DNA of 64,000 nucleotides from assembly GCA_021827865.1 (NCBI GenBank), contig JAKAUC010000013.1, positions 372,001 through 436,000 on the forward strand. The letters are read 5' to 3'. The notes under the pieces are model-generated. The model saw nothing but the letters and a program-made list of their open reading frames with translations, was not told where the DNA came from and did no database searches. Position numbers and translations under genes: made by a program. This document shows positions 33,906-42,698 of this stretch, in pieces (the first letter of the stretch is position 1; every line of letters begins with the position of its first letter). Origin of the DNA: an archaeon. GTDB taxonomy: Archaea > Thermoproteota > Nitrososphaeria > Nitrososphaerales > Gagatemarchaeaceae.

Positions 33906-34097
33906 TTTATCCCTCTCGTAGCCTACCGCGCGCCGGCGGTGGCGTTAAAAGCTTTGTGAAACGCCAGGGACTTTCCCGGCCGTCCGCCCCCCCGGCCACG
34001 GCCGAAAACCGGCCCGGAGACCCGGACAGGTCCAAACAAATCGCGGCACACTTATAATTGGCATGGGAGGGGTTGCGACTCGCGTCTGGTTTCCGAT
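33906..34097. promoter_or_regulatory. Divergent promoter region of rpl22 operon and sdhAB
   Basis: No gene is visible. On the minus strand gcttttaac at 33943-33951 lies about 40 bases before rpl22. On the plus strand acttataat at 34048-34056 lies about 45 bases before the sdhA ATG, implying a short leader there. Confidence 0.5.
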
Positions 34098-35855
34098 ATG
34101 TGGACAACAAAGGCTACTACGGCTCGCGTCGACCCTTCCGAGAGGACCTTCGACGAGAGGGTCTGCGATGTCCTTGTGATCGGGGCGGGGGGTGCCGGCA
34201 TGAGAGCCGCCATCGGCGCCTTCGACAAGGGGGCGAAGACGCTCATCGTCTGCAAGACCCTCTTGGGAAAGGCGCACACAGTCATGGCGGAAGGAGGGAT
34301 CGCCGCCGCCCTGGGGGACGTCGACCCGGAGGACAGCTGGGAAGTGCACTTCTCGGACACCATAGTCGAAGGGCAGCACATCGGGAACTGGCACATGGCA
34401 GAGATATTCGCGAAGGAGGCCATAGACAGAGTGTACGAGCTGGAGCAGTACGGCGCCCTCTTCGACAGGACGAAAGAAGGGAAGATCAGCCAGAGGGCCT
34501 TCGGGGCCCACACCTACAGGAGGCTTTGCCACATCGGGGACAGGACGGGACTCGAGCTCATCAGGACCCTCGAGGATCAGGTGGTCAAGAGGGGCATCCC
34601 ATTCATGGACGAAGTGGCCATCACAGGGATCCTCAAAGACGGGAAGGGCGGTCGAGCCTCGGCGGCCCTGGGCATAGACATCAAGAGTGGGAAGCTGATC
34701 CTTTTCAGGTTCAAGGCAGTCATACTCGCGACAGGGGGGTTCGGCAGGATATACGAGGTCACCTCCAATTCGTACGAGAGCACCGGGGACGGGATCGCCC
34801 TGGCGTACAAGGCTGGGGCAGAGCTCGCGGACATGGAGATGATCCAGTTCCACCCTACAGGGATGATCTATCCCGCTGGGGTCAGGGGATTGCTGGTGAC
34901 CGAGGGGGTGAGAGGGGACGGGGGGATACTGACCAACGCCCTCGGGGAGCGGTTCATGTCTAAGTACGACGCCAAGAGGATGGAGCTCTCCGCCAGGGAT
35001 GTGGTCGCGAGGGCGATCTACTCGGAGATTACAGCGGGCAGGGGGACGAAGAACGGGGCGGTGTACCTCGACATCTCTCACAAGGGTGCAGATTACATCA
35101 AGCAGAGGCTCCCGAGCATGTACTACCAGTTCCTCGAGTTCGCCGGCGTGGACATCACTAAGCAGAAGATGGAGGTGGCCCCGACGGTGCACTATCAGAT
35201 GGGAGGGGTGAAGGTGGACCCGGAGTCCTGCCGGACTTCGGTGAATGGGATCTATGCCGCAGGGGAGGTCGCGTCTGGACTGCATGGGGCCAACAGGCTA
35301 GGAGGGAACTCCCTTTCGGACATCTTGGTGTTCGGGAGGAGGGCAGGGGAGGCAGCGGCGGCGGAGGCTGCCGGGGTCGGGCTGCCGGAGTACGGCAAAC
35401 GTGAGCTCGACCAGGAGATCACCCGGGTCCTCTCCCCCTTCGCAGTCAAGGACGGGGCCAACCCCTTCCACCTGAAGGAAGAAATCGCCAAGAACATGTG
35501 GGCCCACGTGGGGATAGTCAGGAACGAGAAGGACCTGAAGGCAGGGCTGGAGGAGCTGGGTCGGATAAGAGAGGAGGCGTCGAAGGTCATGGCCGTCGGG
35601 GATAGGGCGTACAACCAGTCCTGGCTCGACTCGCTGCAGGTGCGGGACATGATCCTCGACTGCGAGGTGGTGATAAGATCAGCCCTCGAAAGGAAGGAGA
35701 GCAGGGGCGCGCACACCCGGTCGGACTACCCCGGGAAAGACGACAAGGGGCTCGTAAACATAATAACCGTGGAGAGAGGCGGAAAGATGGAGCATGAAAT
35801 CGTCCCCGTCCCGAAGATGCCACCGAACCTGCAGGCTCTGATCAAGGAGGAGTGA
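34098..35855 (+). CDS. sdhA: Succinate dehydrogenase/fumarate reductase flavoprotein
   Basis: A 585-residue FAD protein. The dinucleotide motif G-A-G-G-A-G-M-R-A-A is near residue 33, E-G-G-I-A-A-A-L-G-D follows, and A-A-G-E-V-A-S-G-L-H-G-A-N-R-L-G-G-N is in the second half. It oxidises succinate in the TCA cycle or works in reverse. ATG 34098 and the sdhB overlap (GTGA at 35852) define the operon. Confidence 0.95.
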   Translation: MWTTKATTARVDPSERTFDERVCDVLVIGAGGAGMRAAIGAFDKGAKTLIVCKTLLGKAHTVMAEGGIAAALGDVDPEDSWEVHFSDTIVEGQHIGNWHMAEIFAKEAIDRVYELEQYGALFDRTKEGKISQRAFGAHTYRRLCHIGDRTGLELIRTLEDQVVKRGIPFMDEVAITGILKDGKGGRASAALGIDIKSGKLILFRFKAVILATGGFGRIYEVTSNSYESTGDGIALAYKAGAELADMEMIQFHPTGMIYPAGVRGLLVTEGVRGDGGILTNALGERFMSKYDAKRMELSARDVVARAIYSEITAGRGTKNGAVYLDISHKGADYIKQRLPSMYYQFLEFAGVDITKQKMEVAPTVHYQMGGVKVDPESCRTSVNGIYAAGEVASGLHGANRLGGNSLSDILVFGRRAGEAAAAEAAGVGLPEYGKRELDQEITRVLSPFAVKDGANPFHLKEEIAKNMWAHVGIVRNEKDLKAGLEELGRIREEASKVMAVGDRAYNQSWLDSLQVRDMILDCEVVIRSALERKESRGAHTRSDYPGKDDKGLVNIITVERGGKMEHEIVPVPKMPPNLQALIKEE

Positions 35856-36652
35856 AAGTGCCGAGCGAACGGGTGCCGGCCGCAGAGCAACCTACCGTGA
35901 AGCTCAGGATCCTCCGCGGGGTGGGGGAAGACGCCGCGACCACGAGATACGACTCGTTCGAGGTGCCCAGGCAGAAGGGGATGGTCGTGCTTAACGCGAT
36001 ACATTACATCCAGGCCCACACTGACCCGTCCCTCTCAGCTAGATGGAACTGCAAGGCGGGGAGGTGCGGCTCCTGCTCGGCTGAGATCAATGGGAGGCCG
36101 AGGCTGATGTGCAAGACCCCGGTCGACAGCATCGAAGGCGAGATCACCGTGGAGCCGATGAAGGCATTCCCCAGGCTCAGGGATCTGGTGACTGATGTTA
36201 CGGAGAACTGGAAGGTGGCGGCGATGATCCCAGCGTTCACTCCGAAGGTGGCGACCGACAGCAGGGAGTGGAGGTTCTACCAGCAGGATGTGTCGAGGTC
36301 GAGGGAGTTCAGGAGCTGCATCGAGTGCTTCCTCTGCCAGGACGTCTGCCACGTGGTCAGGGAGCATGAGGCCAACTATATCGGGCCGAGGTGGGTCGTG
36401 AAGGCTGCGTCCCTCGATATGCACCCCATGGACGGGCTGAACAGGTCCAAGTTCATGAAGGACGTGGGCGGGCTAGGGTACTGCAACATCACGAAGTGCT
36501 GCCAGGAGGTCTGCCCGGAGCACATCGTGATCACAGACGACGCGATCATCCCCGAGAAGGAGAGGGTGGTGGACACGCACTACGACCCCATACTCTGGGT
36601 GTACAGGCGCCTCCGCGGGACCAACTCGTCACCCAAAGCAAGAAGCGCCTGA
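35852..36652 (+). CDS. sdhB: Succinate dehydrogenase/fumarate reductase iron-sulphur subunit
   Basis: A 266-residue protein with three cluster sites: Cys67, 72, 75 and 87 for [2Fe-2S]; Cys156, 159, 162 and 166 for [4Fe-4S]; Cys211, 216/217 and 221 for the third cluster. Electrons pass from SdhA towards the membrane quinone. The start is GTG 35852 overlapping the sdhA stop. The membrane subunit is not downstream in this operon; a candidate lies convergently at 37020-37727. Confidence 0.94.
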   Translation: MKVPSERVPAAEQPTVKLRILRGVGEDAATTRYDSFEVPRQKGMVVLNAIHYIQAHTDPSLSARWNCKAGRCGSCSAEINGRPRLMCKTPVDSIEGEITVEPMKAFPRLRDLVTDVTENWKVAAMIPAFTPKVATDSREWRFYQQDVSRSREFRSCIECFLCQDVCHVVREHEANYIGPRWVVKAASLDMHPMDGLNRSKFMKDVGGLGYCNITKCCQEVCPEHIVITDDAIIPEKERVVDTHYDPILWVYRRLRGTNSSPKARSA

Positions 36653-36837
36653 GCTACGGGCTCTGGGCCGCCTTACTGGCGGCCGGTCGTCGTTCCCGAC
36701 GCAACGCGTCCCGGCGGCTCTTCGGCTGGCCCCCATCCATCAGCCTGTCGAGAAGGCACCCCCTAGCATCATGTTGGACATCCCCTCCCTGGGGGTCTGA
36801 ATCCACCCCCGCAACCTGATTTAGTCCCCCACGGGCG

Positions 36838-37017
36838 TTATTTCATCACTACGGACGCTACCAACAGCGCGAACCCCACTATGGCCGTCGCTTCGTAGGT
36901 GGAAACGGAGGCTTTCTCCGCGTTTTCAAACAGGCTCCCGAGCACGAGGATCGCCAGCCCGGCCAGGAAGAGGGGATATCGGAGCCTCTTGGGCATCATT
37001 TGCTTGCTTCCAATCAT
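36838..37017 (-). CDS. 59-residue two-helix membrane protein after the SDH anchor candidate
   Basis: ATG 37017 to TAA 36838 encodes a basic N terminus (M-P-K-R-L-R-Y) and two hydrophobic helices at about 15-30 and 44-58. It begins two bases after the stop of the membrane-anchor candidate and is probably co-transcribed with it. No family is recognised. A small accessory membrane subunit of the SDH complex is possible by position, as small extra subunits occur in some actinobacterial Sdh1-type complexes; this is inference. Confidence 0.6.
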   Translation of the reverse strand: MIGSKQMMPKRLRYPLFLAGLAILVLGSLFENAEKASVSTYEATAIVGFALLVASVVMK

Positions 37018-37019
37018 TC

Positions 37020-37727
37020 TCAGAACCTCAGGAGCGTGAAGTCCATGGGTATCCCGGCGGCGATGGCCCGGATGTATAGGTCGGTGAAGATGATGGCGAG
37101 AAGGCTCACCCAGGCGAGGGCCTCGTGGTGGGCGTTCAGCCAGCTCTGCCTGTCGTAGACCTGCTTCCTTACCCCGCCGGCCGCCACGCAGCTGTAGCAG
37201 TCTACATTCCCCCCGATGACGTGACGGAAGGCATGGCAGGACAGGGTCCAGGCGGTGAGGAGGAGCGCGTTGGCGAGCAGGACCAGGCTGCCTATCCTGA
37301 GGATAAAGGGACCCGAGTATACCAGCGAGTGGAAGAAGTCGTAGTAGAAGAATGGGAGGATCGCGATGCCGGCATAGAGGAAGTACCGATGCAGGTTCTC
37401 CAGCTGGAACACCGCGCTCCTTTCTCCTGTGTAGCGCCGCTTAGCCGAATCCCCCCTGTCCGGGTTCGCGCAACCGAGCGGGTGTTTGAACAGGTGCCTG
37501 TGGTAGTCCTTGCGGTAGGCGTAGCAGGTCAGACGGAAGGCCCCAGGCAGAGGAACTATGAGGACTGTCGGACTGTAGAATGGATCGATGTACCCCGCGA
37601 ACTGGGCGACGGGGAAGGCCATGAGGGCCCAGAAGCCGACCGCGAGTATCGCGATGAACGAGTAGAACCTCCAGTTAGGCTCCACAAGCTCGTAGGGGAA
37701 CAGAACCTTCCAGTCAAGCTTGGACAC
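37020..37727 (-). CDS. Probable SDH-type membrane anchor (five to six helices)
   Basis: A 235-residue membrane protein with hydrophobic segments near 22-46, 52-64, 115-135, 141-162 and 204-226. Candidate haem or quinone ligands are His113 in N-L-H-R-Y, His165 and His169 in S-C-H-A-F-R-H and His200/201. Segments such as C-Y-A-Y-R-K-D-Y-H-R, Y-T-G-E-R and L-N-A-H-H-E resemble from memory the single large SdhC subunit of actinobacterial Sdh1-type complexes. It is convergent with sdhAB rather than in the same operon. It starts ATG 37727 and ends two bases before the 59-residue gene. Confidence 0.65.
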   Translation of the reverse strand: MSKLDWKVLFPYELVEPNWRFYSFIAILAVGFWALMAFPVAQFAGYIDPFYSPTVLIVPLPGAFRLTCYAYRKDYHRHLFKHPLGCANPDRGDSAKRRYTGERSAVFQLENLHRYFLYAGIAILPFFYYDFFHSLVYSGPFILRIGSLVLLANALLLTAWTLSCHAFRHVIGGNVDCYSCVAAGGVRKQVYDRQSWLNAHHEALAWVSLLAIIFTDLYIRAIAAGIPMDFTLLRF

Positions 37728-37783
37728 AATCGACCCTGGGTAGGGGCGGACCGAGTTCGACCTAAAAGCATTCCGACTGAGAT

Positions 37784-38203
37784 TCAGCCCGTGCGGTCAG
37801 AGCCGTCAGCCTCGTCGTAGTGGGCGCCCATGTAGCCATACACCCCGGTCTTCAGCACCTTGAATCCAAGAAGTGCGCACTTCACCCTCGAAGGCCCCAG
37901 GTCAGGGTTCCCGAGCATCTTGAAGACGTCCTCTTTGGACGCTTGCTTGACCCACTCCAGGGGCTTGCCTTTCGCCAGCTCGGTGAGCATGGAAGCCGAC
38001 GCCTGGCTTATGGCGCACCCCTTGCCGGTGAACTTGATCTCCTGTATCTTGTCCCCCCCTACCATGATCTGCATCTCGATCTCGTCCCCGCAGAGGGGGT
38101 TGGTGTCGTGGGCGTCGATGTCGAACTTCTCGAGCTTGCCGAAGTTCCGCGGGTTCCTGTAGTAGTCGAGAATCAGCTCCCTGTAGATGTCCGCGCTGCT
38201 CAA
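37784..38203 (-). CDS. sufU: Fe-S scaffold/sulphur-transfer protein SufU (IscU-like)
   Basis: A 139-residue IscU-fold protein with three conserved Cys: N-P-L-C-G-D-E, G-K-G-C-A-I-S and V-K-C-A-L-L. It accepts sulphur from SufS. Its ATG overlaps the sufS stop by four bases. Confidence 0.94.
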   Translation of the reverse strand: MSSADIYRELILDYYRNPRNFGKLEKFDIDAHDTNPLCGDEIEMQIMVGGDKIQEIKFTGKGCAISQASASMLTELAKGKPLEWVKQASKEDVFKMLGNPDLGPSRVKCALLGFKVLKTGVYGYMGAHYDEADGSDRTG

Positions 38204-39459
38204 ACCTTGAAGATCTCCCCCGCCCTTTGAATCGCCCTCTTAAGCGCGTCGATATCATCGTAGGAGTTGTAGACGTGGAAGCTGGCCCTGCTCGTGGCTG
38301 GGACGTCCAGCCAACGCATCAGCGGCTGGGCGCAGTGGTGCCCTGATCTGATGGCGACGCCCTCCTCGTCGAGGATGGTCGCCAGGTCGTGTGGATGGAC
38401 GTCGGCGTAGTTGAAGGAGACAACCCCCGCCCGGACGCTGGTGTCCTCTGGCCCGTAGAGCGTGAACCCTTTGACGGCGGTGAGCTCCTTGATGGCGTAG
38501 TCAAGGAGCTTAATCTCATGGCCCCTCACCCTCTCCATCCCGATCGATTCGAGGTACCTGACCGCGGCGCCGAGGCCGACGGCGTCCGCTATGTTCACCG
38601 TCCCCGCTTCGAACTTGTAGGGCACGTCGTTCCAGGTCGAGTGGTCGTCGTAGACTTCCCGTATCATCTCTCCACCGGCTTGGAAGGGGTCCATCTCCTC
38701 GAGGAGCCCCCCACGGGCGACGAGGGCACCGATGCCTGTGGGCCCGAGCATTTTGTGCCCCGAGTAAGCGTAGAAGTCCGAGCCGACCGCCTTCACGTCC
38801 ACCGGCATGTGCGGGACCGCCTGGGCCCCGTCGACCAGCGTCGTGGCGCCCGCGCTCCTGGCCTTGGAGCACAGCTTCGCCACATCGTTGATGGTCCCCA
38901 GCACGTTGGAGCAGTGGGTGAAGGCGACAAGGCGGGGAGCCTCTTTGAGGAGGTCTTCGAAGTTACCGAGGTCGAGGGTCCCGTCAGGGTTGAGGCCCAC
39001 GTACTTCACGACAGCCCCGTTGCGCCTGGCCAGCAGCTGCCAGGGCACTATGTTGCTGTGATGCTCCATCGTGGTGGTCAAAATGACGTCCCCCTTCTTC
39101 ACGCTCTTCTCGCCCCAGGCGTACCTCACGAGGTTGGTCGCTTCGGTGGTCCCCCTCACGAAGACGAGGTCACGCGGCCGGGCCCCGACGAATTCGGCGG
39201 CCTTCTTCCGCGAGCTCTCGTAGGCCTCGGTGGCTTCCTCCCCGAGGGCGTGCACGGACCTGTGTACGTTGGAGTTGTGGCTGGAGTAGAAGTCGACGAG
39301 CGAGTCTATGACCGCCTTCGGCTTCTGGGTGGTGGCCGCGTTGTCCAGGTAGACCAGCCTCTTCCCGTGGACGGTCCTTCTCAGGATTGGGAAATCCGCC
39401 CTGAGCTTCTCCACGTCGATTGCCTCCGATTCGAGCATCTCTGATGAGGACTCCAGCAT
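38200..39459 (-). CDS. sufS: Cysteine desulfurase SufS
   Basis: A 419-residue PLP enzyme (aminotransferase class V) that provides sulphur for Fe-S assembly. The PLP Lys lies in Y-S-G-H-K-M-L-G-P and the persulphide Cys in R-S-G-H-H-C-A-Q-P. ATG 39459 lies about 25 bases after a minus-strand TATA-like cttttaagc (39478-39487), so sufS-sufU can be transcribed separately from sufB-sufD. Confidence 0.94.
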   Translation of the reverse strand: MLESSSEMLESEAIDVEKLRADFPILRRTVHGKRLVYLDNAATTQKPKAVIDSLVDFYSSHNSNVHRSVHALGEEATEAYESSRKKAAEFVGARPRDLVFVRGTTEATNLVRYAWGEKSVKKGDVILTTTMEHHSNIVPWQLLARRNGAVVKYVGLNPDGTLDLGNFEDLLKEAPRLVAFTHCSNVLGTINDVAKLCSKARSAGATTLVDGAQAVPHMPVDVKAVGSDFYAYSGHKMLGPTGIGALVARGGLLEEMDPFQAGGEMIREVYDDHSTWNDVPYKFEAGTVNIADAVGLGAAVRYLESIGMERVRGHEIKLLDYAIKELTAVKGFTLYGPEDTSVRAGVVSFNYADVHPHDLATILDEEGVAIRSGHHCAQPLMRWLDVPATSRASFHVYNSYDDIDALKRAIQRAGEIFKV

Positions 39460-39492
39460 GACAAAATCCTATTCCCTGCTTAAAAGAACTCC

Positions 39493-39801
39493 CTAAACCT
39501 CGACATAGATCGTCTCCCCCTCTACCCTCGTGTTGTATCGCCTGAGCGGGACCGTTGCGGGGGGGTTCACTGCCTCACCCGTCCTGAGGTCGAACTGCGA
39601 CAGGTGGAGCGGACAGACGACGCGGTCCTCCAGGAGAAATCCCTTGCTGAGGTCCGCCTCCTCGTGGGTGCAGGTTCCCGCGACCGCGTAGACGTCGCCC
39701 CCGATCCTGGACAGGAGGATGTGTTCCCCCTTCAGGTCCACCGCGGACATAGAGCCCTCGGAAAGGTCAGCGGCCTTCAGGGCCGCCAGATAGTCCCCCA
39801 A
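39493..39801 (-). CDS. Rieske-type ferredoxin in the suf cluster
   Basis: A 102-residue Rieske [2Fe-2S] protein with C-T-H (residues near 43-45) and C-P-L-H (near 62-65), and no membrane anchor. It resembles the ferredoxin-like small subunits of dioxygenase systems. Placed five bases after sufD and 33 before sufS, it may supply electrons during cluster assembly; that is inferred from position. Confidence 0.9.
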   Translation of the reverse strand: MGDYLAALKAADLSEGSMSAVDLKGEHILLSRIGGDVYAVAGTCTHEEADLSKGFLLEDRVVCPLHLSQFDLRTGEAVNPPATVPLRRYNTRVEGETIYVEV

Positions 39802-39806
39802 AGGAG

Positions 39807-41219
39807 CTACCTGTACTTGTAGTGGCGCTCGAAGATGTCTTCAGACTCCTTCACTTCGGGCGTGAGCTCTCCGGTCGCAGCGAGGAGGGCCTCCCTGTCG
39901 ACGAGGCGACGCTTCTCCCCCTGCCACTTCCCCTCTATCATGAACCTCGCCCCTTCCCTGGTCTGCTCGATGGGGACTCTTGAGAGGACGGGCTCGAAGA
40001 AGCCGAGGACCACCATCTTCTTGGCTTCGTCCGGCGAAAGGCCGCGGGCCATCAGGTAGAAGAGCTGCTCATCGTCTATCTGGGCAACCGAGGCCGAGTG
40101 GGTCGCCTTGACCTCGTTGTTGTCTATCTCAAGGCTGGGGACGCCGTCAGACTTCGCGGTCCTCTCGAGGATCATTGCGTGGTGTGCCAGGTAGGACCGG
40201 GAGTTCTTGGCAGCGTTTACTATCTTGATCATCCCCTTGAATATAGTCTGTGACTCCCCCTTCAGTACCCCCCTGGCCTGGGTGGAGCCCGTGGAGTCGG
40301 GGGAATTGTGGACAAGGTTCGTCTCGTAGTCGTAGCGCTGCTTCCCGTCAGTGAAGAAGATCTCGAACCCCTCGCCGAAGGACCCCCGGCCGTTGAGGTA
40401 GAAGTTGGTCCTCGACCTGGAAAAGGAAGCGCCCAGCGAAAGGGCGCTCATGGTCGCCCTGGCGTCGTTGGAGATCCCGATCCCCCTGTTCGACAGGTGC
40501 GCGGTCTGGTCGTCGAGGAGCTGGATGGACGAGAAGTCGACGTGGGAGTTTGGCTTCGCGAGGACCTCGGTGGTGGATGCCACGAAGGCAGGGGCGGGGG
40601 TCCCCTTGGAATACTGCTCCTCGAGGAAGACCAGCCTCGCCTCCTCCTCGGCTATCACGAAAGTCTGCTCAATCACAGAGGTGCGAGGGGAGTCGAGCAG
40701 CAGCATCTTGCGGATGGGCTTGTTCAGGACAACGCCCCGTGGCACCCTGACGAAGGTGCCACAGTTGAAGAAAGCGTTCACGAAGGCGGCGTACTTGTCG
40801 GTCCCGGACTTCACGAGCCTCCCCTCGATCAGCTTCCTGACCTCCCCCTCGGCCTGGCCGAGGGCGTCGTGGAAGGACATCAGGTTCACCCCCTTCGAGG
40901 CGAGGTCCTCGCTGAGCTCCGCATGGACCTGGGTCTCGTTCCCCTGAAGCAGGATGTCTGACTCGCCCCCGGTCAGGTAACCGCTGAAGAAGCTCCTGAA
41001 GTCGACTTTGGTGCGGTCCTGGGCGAGCTTGAACCGGTCCAGCGCGAGGTCGAACGTCTTCGCGTACTTCGTATAGAGGGGGTTCTTCTCCGGAGGGAGC
41101 GAATTGAACTGCCTGAAGGCCTCGAGCCTCGCGCCAGTCAGCCATGAAGGCTCGCCGAATGAGGCCGAGATCTCCTTCACGTGGTCTTCGTCGAAGGAGG
41201 ACAGAGACGCCTGAGACAT
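39807..41219 (-). CDS. sufD: Fe-S assembly protein SufD
   Basis: A 470-residue beta-helix protein paralogous to SufB. Family segments include N-S-H-V-D-F-S-S-I-Q-L, A-H-H-A-M-I-L and the C-terminal S-H-S-A-S-V-A-Q-I-D-D-E-Q-L-F-Y-L-M-A-R-G pattern (here T-H-S-A-S). It completes the SufBCD scaffold, 22 bases after sufB. Confidence 0.93.
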   Translation of the reverse strand: MSQASLSSFDEDHVKEISASFGEPSWLTGARLEAFRQFNSLPPEKNPLYTKYAKTFDLALDRFKLAQDRTKVDFRSFFSGYLTGGESDILLQGNETQVHAELSEDLASKGVNLMSFHDALGQAEGEVRKLIEGRLVKSGTDKYAAFVNAFFNCGTFVRVPRGVVLNKPIRKMLLLDSPRTSVIEQTFVIAEEEARLVFLEEQYSKGTPAPAFVASTTEVLAKPNSHVDFSSIQLLDDQTAHLSNRGIGISNDARATMSALSLGASFSRSRTNFYLNGRGSFGEGFEIFFTDGKQRYDYETNLVHNSPDSTGSTQARGVLKGESQTIFKGMIKIVNAAKNSRSYLAHHAMILERTAKSDGVPSLEIDNNEVKATHSASVAQIDDEQLFYLMARGLSPDEAKKMVVLGFFEPVLSRVPIEQTREGARFMIEGKWQGEKRRLVDREALLAATGELTPEVKESEDIFERHYKYR

Positions 41220-41241
41220 ACCACGAGACTCCCGGCCGATC

Positions 41242-42651
41242 CTAGCCCACTGCGTTCGTCATTTCGAGCGACATGAGGCGGTTGAACTCCACCGCGTAGG
41301 TCATGGGGAGCTCCTTCGCGAAGGGCTCCATGAACCCATTGACGACCATGCTCAGGGCGTCCCCCTCAGAGATCCCCCTCGCCATCAGGTAGAACAGTTG
41401 CTCCTCTCCCACCTTCCCCACGCTCGCCTCGTGGGTGACCGTGGCGTCGTCTTCCTGGATCTCCATGTAGGGGTAGGTCGCGGTGGTGCTGATGGGGTCG
41501 ACGAGGAGGGCGTCGCAGCGGACCGTCGACTTCACGTTCTTAGCCCCCTTGGCTATGTGCAACAGGCCACGGTAGGCTGTGTGGCCTCCCCCCTTGGAGA
41601 CTGACCGTGAGATTATCTTGGACGTAGTGTCCCTGGCCAAGTGAATCGCCTTGGCCCCGGTGTCCTGGACCTGGCCCGGCCCGGCGTAGGCTACCGAGAT
41701 GATGTCAGCCTTCGCCCTCGGCCCGAGCAGGTAGACCGACGGGTACTTCCGGGTCAGCTTTGCGCCCCCGTTGAAGTCAACCCAGGAGACCGTGGCGTCC
41801 TCGTGTGCATGGGCCCTCTTGGTGACGAGGTTCAGGACGTCCCTGGACCAGTTCTGCAGGGTGGTGTACTTCACCAGCGACCCCTTCCTGGCGACTATCT
41901 CGACTATGGCCGAGTGCAGGGACTGCGACGAGTACACGGGGGCCGAGCACCCCTCGATGTAGATCACCTCGCTGTAGGGCTCTGCTACGATGAGGGTCCT
42001 TTCGAACTGGCCCATGTTCTTCTCATTGATTCTGAAGTATGCCTGCAGCGGCATGCTGACCTTCACCCCCTCGGGGACGTAGACGAAGGAGCCCGCGCTC
42101 CAGACGGCCGTCTGCAGGGCGGCGATGTAGTTGTCCTGGAACGGCACCACGGTCCCGAAGTACTTCTTCATGACGTCCGGGTACTCCTTCAGGGCCGCGA
42201 CCGTGTCAGTGAAGACGACCCCCTGCTTCGCCAGCTCCCCCTGGATGCTGTGGTAGACCGACTCGCTCTCGTAGATCGCGCCCACACCCGCGAGGAACTT
42301 CTTCTCAGCGTCAGTGATGCCGAGCTTGTCGTAGGTCCTCCTGATGTACTCTGGGAGCTGATCCCACGACTGGGCGGCCTTCTTCGTGGGGTTGGCGTAG
42401 TAGTAGAAGCTCTGGTAGTCGATCTCCTTGAGCTCTGGGGCCCATGAAGGGGGCTCCCGGTCGAGGAAGTGCTTCAGGGCGTTCATCCTGATCTGCTCCA
42501 TCCACGCGGGCTCGTCGTGCAGCCTGACGATCTCCTGCACCACCCGCTCGCTCAGCCCCTTGATGCCCTTTACAGCGTACTCTTCGACCGGGTCGCTGAA
42601 GCCGTACTTCTGCTTGTAGTCGTCGGTGACGATGTCGACTTTAGAAGTCAT
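41242..42651 (-). CDS. sufB: Fe-S assembly scaffold SufB
   Basis: A 469-residue protein with the SufB hallmarks S-V-Y-H-S-I-Q..., E-G-C-S-A-P-V-Y, W-S-R-D-V-L-N-L-V-T-K-R and H-E-A-S-V-G-K-V-G-E-E-Q. It builds nascent clusters with SufC and SufD. A perfect 14-bp palindrome lies 17-30 bases upstream, over the predicted transcription start (TATA-like ccttttagg around 42688-42697). Confidence 0.96.
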   Translation of the reverse strand: MTSKVDIVTDDYKQKYGFSDPVEEYAVKGIKGLSERVVQEIVRLHDEPAWMEQIRMNALKHFLDREPPSWAPELKEIDYQSFYYYANPTKKAAQSWDQLPEYIRRTYDKLGITDAEKKFLAGVGAIYESESVYHSIQGELAKQGVVFTDTVAALKEYPDVMKKYFGTVVPFQDNYIAALQTAVWSAGSFVYVPEGVKVSMPLQAYFRINEKNMGQFERTLIVAEPYSEVIYIEGCSAPVYSSQSLHSAIVEIVARKGSLVKYTTLQNWSRDVLNLVTKRAHAHEDATVSWVDFNGGAKLTRKYPSVYLLGPRAKADIISVAYAGPGQVQDTGAKAIHLARDTTSKIISRSVSKGGGHTAYRGLLHIAKGAKNVKSTVRCDALLVDPISTTATYPYMEIQEDDATVTHEASVGKVGEEQLFYLMARGISEGDALSMVVNGFMEPFAKELPMTYAVEFNRLMSLEMTNAVG

Positions 42652-42667
42652 ATCACAAAGACCTTGT

Positions 42668-42681
42668 ATAACATATGTTAT
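42668..42681. promoter_or_regulatory. Operator-like palindrome upstream of sufB
   Basis: ATAACATATGTTAT is a perfect 14-bp inverted repeat 17-30 bases before the sufB start, overlapping the predicted transcription start. A near-identical site lies before sufC. The repetition at two suf promoters suggests binding of a dimeric repressor, perhaps responding to iron or Fe-S status; no regulator gene is next to it. Confidence 0.7.
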
Positions 42682-42698
42682 CTACTCCCTAAAAGGGT

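Noticed and set aside
33945-35285. Long open frame antisense to sdhA (446 codons).
   Set aside because: It is a mirror of the high third-position GC of sdhA, shows Arg/Pro/His-rich low-information sequence and no family motif.
38389-39444. 351-codon plus-strand frame opposite sufS.
   Set aside because: Antisense shadow of an unambiguous cysteine desulfurase.
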